From contig JAHLKD010000023.1 of NCBI GenBank assembly GCA_025526935.1, forward strand, positions 372,001 through 436,000: DNA of 64,000 nucleotides, written 5' to 3'. A program made the position numbers and the translations under genes. Shown here piece by piece: positions 58,047-64,000 of the stretch. The first letter of the stretch is position 1. Each line of letters starts with the position of its first letter. Under the pieces are notes generated by a model. It did not search any database, had not been told where the DNA came from, and saw nothing but the letters and a program-made list of their open reading frames with translations. The DNA is from Cladochytrium replicatum. Its lineage: Eukaryota > Chytridiomycota > Chytridiomycetes > Cladochytriales > Cladochytriaceae.

Positions 58047-58118
58047 GGCTTGGTGGTCTAGTGGCATGATTCTCGCTTAGGGTGCGAGAGGTCCCGGGTT
58101 CAATTCCCGGCCAAGCCC
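58047..58118 (+). tRNA. tRNA-Pro (anticodon AGG)
   Basis: A complete 72-nt cloverleaf. The acceptor stem GGCTTGG pairs with CCAAGCC, and the discriminator base is C. The D-arm is TGGTCTAGTGGCATGA. The anticodon stem CTCGC/GCGAG holds loop TTAGGGT with AGG at its centre. The T-arm CCCGGGTTCAATTCCCGG is perfect. There is no intron. A T-run does not follow at once, but CCCTT does. Confidence 0.97.
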
Positions 58119-59205
58119 TTCAGCGTTATTGGGAAAGTCAGGATTAACAACTCAGTATCGTTTGTAAGTAACACTACTTTCACGGTCATGCAAAAGCAAT
58201 AGAACTTTGTTCAGAGCTTCGAGCAATTGCTGACAGTGATCCCTGTACTACTGTTGACTACGCCAAACTTTAGTTTAACAGGAAGGTGATGGAAACTCGT
58301 TGAAATGTGCAGGATTCAACGTTGGGGAAAATGCGAGTGCTTTGGATTGATTTAAAAACAAGCCTCACGCCACCCCTCAAAAGCATAGCTAATAGCTAGG
58401 TGCTGGGTGTTTGCAATTTACAATACTTTGGGATATCAAGAAAAGAGCAAATACCAATCAATGTCTATGACCAAACCGTTTGATGTTTGGAGCCAGGTAA
58501 TGTAATGTGGTCAATAAATTGGCAACATTGTCCTCAGATGGGATGTACTAAGGGGTTTCAAAGTAGCGTGTTTTAGGCACTTTAAAATTGTTGAAACGGC
58601 AAGCGCCAGCACTGTCGAAAATTTAAAGCGTGTCTCGAGGTGCTTTAAATTTCTGAACGTCCCAGCGCTGTTGGAAGCGTGCCTAAACAGAGCACAAAAC
58701 CACCCTCCTGGCTTAAGTATGTCTGACTAACAAGCTAGCCCACCTCTATCTGAAATATATTCAGTTCCTGACAAATCTGCCACTCTTAACTGCAAAAATG
58801 GCTGGCCCAAAGAAAGCTACTTCCAGTAAGGCACTATCCAACTCCATTCCCCAGCTGCAACAAACCCAAAAGGAAAGAAGACAAAGAGTGTTCCAAATGT
58901 TAGGCTACCCTTGAGCAACTTCAAGTCATAGTTGAATTTCTGGAGGTAGAAGAAAATTTCAACATCCTGTTAAAAACTAGCATATCAGACTGTTCGCTAT
59001 ATGGGTTATCCTTTGAGTTGTCTTTTTTCTCTTTGACCTGAGTTTTTTGTCTATGATCCTTAATCAAAAATATCCAGACACCGAACTGGCTTCCTTCAAC
59101 GTACATTCCAACTACCAGCACTAACGGTTCGCTTCCGCTGACATTCACGTCTATAGGAACATTACTATGTGCTTTACTTTGGAACTTTTTTGCATATTTC
59201 AAATT
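58119..59205. other. Intergenic stretch
   Basis: Apart from short open frames with no recognisable content (for example 59202-58921 on the minus strand, Lys/Ser-rich), nothing is supported. A short ATG frame starting MAGPKKATSSKALSNS (near 58798, +) breaks after a few dozen codons. Confidence 0.4.
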
Positions 59206-59417
59206 TTATCTTTTTGACTGGCCAGCTTCGTTCTTGGCCTGTTCAATCACGTGAGCAGCGTTAAGCTGCTGTAGCAAAGGCTGTTCAGCTGCAGACTTTG
59301 AAGCTACTGTTTCTTTGGGCCGTTCTCCGCGTTCTGACCCTCCATCTCGTAGTTAATGTGGACTTTTCGTGCTGGAACCTTCAACTGTAGAGGTTTGCCT
59401 TTGGATTTTTCAGACAT
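59206..59417 (-). pseudogene. Small frameshifted coding relic, unrecognised
   Basis: From ATG at 59417 the minus strand encodes MSEKSKGKPLQLKVPARKVH and continues to GPKK. A shift of frame near 59307 then leads to TVASKSAAEQPLLQQLNAAH and EQAKNEAGQSKR before a TAA. Both halves have protein-like composition, so this may be a small gene broken by one indel, or one with an unseen splice. No family was recognised. Confidence 0.25.
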
Positions 59418-59995
59418 CTTTGCAGTACTTACCAATATAGGTTGATTGCATCAGTTCCTTCTGGGTTTGGTTTGCAGTTTAGGGTTTCGTCAAGTCGTGA
59501 TTGGTGGATTTATTTTCCCCCACTTTGGACTGCAGAAGAATGTTATCTGATTTTCCTCTATTTGTTTCGAATTTGGAATAGAATCAAAAGGACCTCGCAT
59601 TCTGCGAAAGGTATGTCCAAATGAAACCCCCAAACTCGTCGATGGCACTTCCCATGTGAGTACGGACCTGCTTGCGGTCGACCACGTCGAAACGTTGGTT
59701 TCAGTCATGGGTTCAATGACACGAATTCTCTCAGCACCTTATTTAAAACCGCTTTAATCGAAGAATCCCGAAACGATATAACACAGAAAACAACCTTTGC
59801 CAACCGCAGACCACAAAGCACTTGAAAAAAACATCCAAAAGGTCACCGATAATGCAGATCACTCCCTCTTACAGCCAAATACATCAGAAGCACAAAAAAA
59901 AACAAGAAAAGCCTGCTGTCAATACGTACAAAAAAAAAACAGAACTTTATGCCATAATAAAACTGCAGTCTCCTTCTGAAAATTCTTTTTCTCTG
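59418..59995. other. Intergenic stretch, nothing seen
   Basis: Short frames only. An A-rich plus-strand run (59820-59945, with several AAAAAA blocks) lies just downstream of the RhoGAP gene and could belong to its 3' untranslated region or to a retroposed tail. Confidence 0.35.
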
Positions 59996-62900
59996 TTATG
60001 ATGGGGGCACTGGTGGTGGGGACGGCAGCCGACTGTCATCTCGAGCGGGGACTCCACCAACCAACGCCGCATTTCCGACCGCCGCTACAACAGCAGCTCG
60101 GTTCATCCCCTGAGGCGGTGTCGGACTCGGCTGCTGTTGCGGCGGCACAGGCGGTGCGTATCCTTGATTGTCAACGTAGTACTGCTGCGACCCGTCGGGT
60201 TGAACAACGTAATAGTATACCGGTGGAGACACAACCCCCCCTTGCACATTGTGCGCCGTCACTTGATTGCTTTCCGCTGGTGCATTTACCGGAACGAGGC
60301 TTTGAGGAACACTGCTTGATGGAACAAGCCCTTGCGGAACCCACTGCGCAGGTGCGGCATAATAGGTCACCGGTGGCGAGATCGGCGTGTTTCCGGAACT
60401 GTCGCCGGAGAAGGGTACCTGTTTTGGAGATTCGTTTGTGTATACTCGCTGAGGGGCAACATACTGTTGCACCAGAGCGTAGGATCCTGGCTGTTCATGT
60501 GATGCGGATTGTGGCTCAATCGATTGGCGGCGGTCATCTGGCAACGAAGTATGACGCGGCGGGAACTGGTTCGCAGCGGAACGCTGCAACGACGGTGACA
60601 AAGGCGATACTGATGAATTGCTCATCGTTTCATGCTGGTCGTGCCCCTGGTATGGCACTGGCTGCAGCTGTTGGGAATACTCCAACGTCGCGTAGGAGCT
60701 CGCCTGATGGTATTCCCCGCTTGCATAAGGAGCAGCAACCGGAAGTGGAGACATCTGCTCAGTGTATCCGCTGCCGGCAGCCAGGAACGGTTGAACTGGA
60801 GCAACTGGCGAAGACACAAACCGATTCTTAGAAGAGCCACCGCTGTTCGTTCTCGTAGCCGGTGGAACAGGAGCGGGAAGCGCCGCAAAGCTTCCGTGTG
60901 GAGATGCCGGTGGGAATTGGGACTCCAAATTTAGCACTGGAACAGGGCCCTGGTATCCGGTGGGGCCGCCTCCAGATGGAGAAATAAGGACGTTTTCATA
61001 TGGAGGAAGACTGACATAGGTCATTGGTTGTCCAGGATTCTGGCTAGTACTTCTCCCCTGGCCACGTACAGCTGGTTCTCGTGTCATGAGCTCTTTCGTG
61101 AAAATCTTCTCCCTATGCTCAATGATAGTCTCAATAATCTGTGATGAATGAAAATTAATACACCTTATCCGAAAAAGGCCCACTGAATCGCGTACCCCAT
61201 CGCTCTTCCAGCTTTGGAACTGCGAGATATCAACGTTTCGAATCGACTGTGGCGTAACTGGTACACCACCAGTTTCCAACTTGTTTGCCCCCAGTTTCGA
61301 AAGGAACCCAGTGAACGATCCTGAAGATCCAACATCTGGAACTGACTCGGTTTGTCCACCAAAAATAACAGGAGCAAATATCAATGCCAAATTCTGGGGA
61401 GTCATCTTATTTACATCCGATTTAGATGCAATTCTAAATAAAGTAGTGGTTCAGTGCCTGAGCAATCCAACAGGATGTACAACTCACGTAGCAAGATGCT
61501 CAATAACGAACTTCAGCGTCAGCAAGTGGTCGAGGTTGAGTATCTTCAAAAGGCTCTTTATTTTCTCCAGCCGTTTCTCAGAGTCGCCAATTTCTGCGAT
61601 TATTGTAAGCAACTTCAATATCCAGAACATTTGTTGTCATACTTGCAAGTTCGGCTCGATCATTCGCAGCGAAAGGAAACAGCGGGTCGGGAAGTTGGCG
61701 CAGATACATTTTGACTATCGAAGCAAGCACATTGACATCAACTTCGTCGAACTGTACAGCGGAAGTGTTTTTCTCAACGTTGGCACGAACATCGAGAATA
61801 TCGCTCTGTTTTCCGCTGATGCGGTACAATCCTTCGCGCTCAAGACCCCGCTTCTCAATCGACTTGATGCTTCGCTCCAGAAATGCAGGCGGAGCTGTCT
61901 GGTTCGTGAGTCGACAGACATCGCGTAATGGAACCCCAAACACCAAGTCTCCAGGAATGTTAAATTATAACGATCACACAAGCGGTGCCACTCACCTTTT
62001 GATTCCCCACAGGCGTGGTTGTAGTAATATACCGGAGGAGGCTCATGCCAAGCCCTTCCTAAGTCGTCCTTCATCGAGTTGACCTCAAAATCGACATGTA
62101 ATTCATGCTCAAGAACTTGAGTCAATGTAAACATCGAGCGGGCGCAATCTTCTGCCACAAGTCGTTCCGTGGTACTGAATGTCAGCATGGCATTACGAAA
62201 TTGGCTCATACATTCCCGTTCCACTTTATCGTAGCAGTGCTTTGTGGTGCGTCAGTGGTTATTCAGATTGCGCCGAATGTAATTTACCATGCTCTGACGC
62301 TCCCACAATTTTCGGTAATCTTGTCGCATGTTCTCTAGCTCGATTACTCCCCGTCGATATTCGGTATCTACATATTTTTTTGTCAGCTACTGAAGAATTT
62401 CCATGGGCAAGTGCCCACACACACCTGCTAATACGACATCATTTTGCTGTTTTGCCAACTGACAATGTAGAATGGCGTAAGTCCAGTACACAAAGCAGAA
62501 TTTCCGCAATTAAAGCGACCTTGGATGGATCTTTGTTGTTTTCTTCCAGTTGCTCCAGTTCCTTGCACCGCCGCTCGTACTGCTGCCTCATCTGGATAGA
62601 GAATGAGTTGATTTTGAATCATGCAATAGCTTTAAGAATAAACCCTTACTCTACCAACATCCTCTTTGCGGTATTTCAAGTATTGCTGGCGTTGCGTATA
62701 AATGTTCGACCGCACTTGCTTCAACTCATCCTTCTGCCATTTCTAGGAAAACAATAACGTGAATCAGACGTCTACTCGTGTTCTAGCTGTTTGCAATCGT
62801 TGGTACCTTCGCCGGAGCAAGATGCTGCACAATCAGGGTGTTGAGTTGCTGCTCGAGCCGCCTATGCGCCTGCACCATTATCTGGAGGTGATCCGCGATT

Positions 62901-63291
62901 TGAGTCCAGGCGCGCGGAAGAGCCGTGTCCTTTGGTCTTTTGTTATTACTTTCAAAATCAATGCTCAGTCCTTTGCAACGCCAGAATGTCTCATGCCAAA
63001 TCGGCACTCACATGGCATAGAGATCGTCCGTACAGGCCCGAGCCATAAAAACAACATTCTCGAGTTTCTGGACATACTCGGCTTCGACTTTGTGTCTATA
63101 TGAGAATAAATCGTGCTAATCAACACCGGAAGGCAAAGAGCATTCTTCCTCTTCATTTACCTTGTCTCGAAGAATCGCGTTACCGACTCAAAATGAGCTT
63201 CGGACTGTTGAGTGATGTTTTTGAGCAACACGAACTCGTCCTGCAGAATAAAAAGTCCAAAAGTCAGAGTATTCACATCGAAGCCAGACAT
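59996..63291 (-). CDS. RGD1: F-BAR and RhoGAP domain protein (Rgd1-like)
   Basis: The likely start is MSGFDVNTLTFGLFILQDEF at 63291, although an earlier exon cannot be ruled out. The N-terminal F-BAR pieces read VLLKNITQQSEAHFESVTRF, then RRLEQQLNTLIVQHLAPAK, and QQYLKYRKEDVGRMRQQYER. The RhoGAP domain is complete over the last exons: 61948-61643 (FGVPLRDVCRL, REGLYRISGKQSDI with the catalytic Arg finger, IVKMYLRQLPDPLFPF), 61593-61488 (LLTLKFVIEHLA), and 61433-61196 (NKMTPQNLALIFAPVIFGG). Exon 61138-59996 adds a roughly 380-residue disordered Pro/Gln-rich tail ending PSPPPVPPS, with SH3-type proline runs. Introns upstream of 62225 were not fully resolved. Family knowledge: yeast Rgd1 is a GAP for Rho3/Rho4 at growth sites. 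It may curve or sense cortical membrane while switching off Rho. Confidence 0.87.
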
Positions 63292-63299
63292 TTTTTGTA

Positions 63300-63893
63300 A
63301 GCAAAAGTGGACTTAATCCACATCTACCACGACTTTTCGTGAACATGATTCCCACTATCACCCTTCCCCATCTCTGGTCGTTTCAAAGTCCACGTACAGT
63401 CTGTGCGGCATTTCCCTGGTTCCACAAGGCCATCTCGAAGCGATGTTAACGAGTACAGACGATTTCAGCTGCTAAAGATCCACGATACGTTGGGAATTCC
63501 CTCAGATCGCACACTCTTTTTTTTCCGCCGCACAGAACGTGCGCTCGTCCTCCCCCGAGAGACAATTGCAAGATGCTTCGAACGGGCCGTGGGAACCGTG
63601 GGTGGCGGTGCAGTGCTGGACTTTTCACAGAAAATAATAATAATAACATAATGATGATGCTGGAATGATCCGAGACCGAGCAACGTCTGGCTTGAATGTG
63701 TAATTTCAAAGCATTGAATGCCGTTCTTCCTTTCCTTGCTCGGCTTCTTTACTGGTCCATCTCACGATTTTGAGAGCGCCCAACACACATATTTTTCTTA
63801 TCTTTTTGGACATCAGAACTTGAAAATGCAACATCGGAAAAAAAACAAGCTAAGCGGCGGTAAGCGGCGGGAGTACTCCCGGTGCAAAGTTCG
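63300..63893. other. Intergenic stretch upstream of the RhoGAP gene
   Basis: It should hold the promoter of the RhoGAP gene and the 3' flank of the next gene. An AATAATAATAATA run lies near 63636-63650. Small frames on both strands show no conserved content. Confidence 0.4.
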
Positions 63894-64000
63894 CTACGAG
63901 GGCCTGAGCAGCGCAATATAACGCTCAGCATATGCGTCTTTCTCTGGTCCACCCGTCTTGATCAGAATCTCAAGGAAATGTTGGGCTTGTGTGATATGGT
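63894..64000 (-). CDS. 3' end of an unidentified gene (partial)
   Basis: From the window edge to a TAG (63896-63894) the minus strand is open and reads HITQAQHFLEILIKTGGPEK followed by DAYAERYIALLRPS. The mix of hydrophobic and charged residues looks like the helical end of a globular protein. Too short to name. Confidence 0.5.
   Translation of the reverse strand, partial: HITQAQHFLEILIKTGGPEKDAYAERYIALLRPS

Noticed and set aside
59206-59417. Resemblance of the stretch VPARKVHINYEM to the start of bacterial contractile-sheath proteins
   Set aside because: The match is a few residues only, the frame is broken, and no partner genes are present; chance is more likely.
1-64000. CRISPR arrays, operons or ribosome-binding sites
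   Set aside because: Spliceosomal introns, a polymerase III tRNA and eukaryotic gene families show this is nuclear DNA; no spaced short-repeat array was seen.

Overview
The window is fungal nuclear DNA. Genes are dense and split by many short GT-AG introns of about 45-65 nt. Fungal-type proteins include an AspB/CDC3-type septin, the polarity protein Afi1/MesA, a two-exon Sis1-type Hsp40 and an F-BAR/RhoGAP protein. A CAMSAP/Patronin homologue (CH domain plus C-terminal CKK domain) is not something I know from yeasts or moulds, so a zoosporic, early-diverging (chytrid-like) fungus is the best guess; this is inference.

Region 1 (1-16.6 kb) is a transposon graveyard. It holds an apparently intact 6.56-kb Copia element (3204-9762) with near-identical 599/601-bp LTRs and a single gag-pol frame. 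It is joined directly to an inverted, truncated sister copy (9763-12694). Around these lie LTR scraps, an older decayed Copia family on both sides, and a 111-bp x 3 tandem repeat. About 2 kb to the right (14.56-16.58 kb) shows no recognisable gene.

Region 2 (16.6-36.1 kb) holds housekeeping and cytoskeletal genes. SLY1 and 14-3-3 lie on the minus strand. 14-3-3 and a septin diverge from a shared 468-bp promoter. Septin, CAMSAP and AFI1 then run head-to-tail on the plus strand with gaps of about 300 and 118 bp. A frameshifted fragment of a subtilase and a secreted PAN/Apple-domain protein (minus strand) follow.

Region 3 (36.1-54.0 kb) begins with a decayed Pif1-type helicase, probably of Helitron origin. 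It then holds a 22-exon pyruvate carboxylase (plus), a NIPA-type Mg2+ transporter-like protein, a Sis1-like DnaJ, an LRR transmembrane protein whose exons match its repeats, and a large disordered Ser/Arg-rich protein (all minus).

Region 4 (54.0-64.0 kb) holds three 5'-truncated LINE-like copies and one tRNA-derived SINE, all on the minus strand, stacked against a tRNA-Pro(AGG) gene. An F-BAR/RhoGAP protein and the 3' end of an unidentified gene close the window.

Splice models were built by hand from GT-AG consensus, reading frame and family similarity remembered by eye. Lengths quoted as exact are those where every exon phase closed. Several genes act on cell shape, traffic or the cytoskeleton (septin, CAMSAP, Afi1, RhoGAP, Sly1, 14-3-3).
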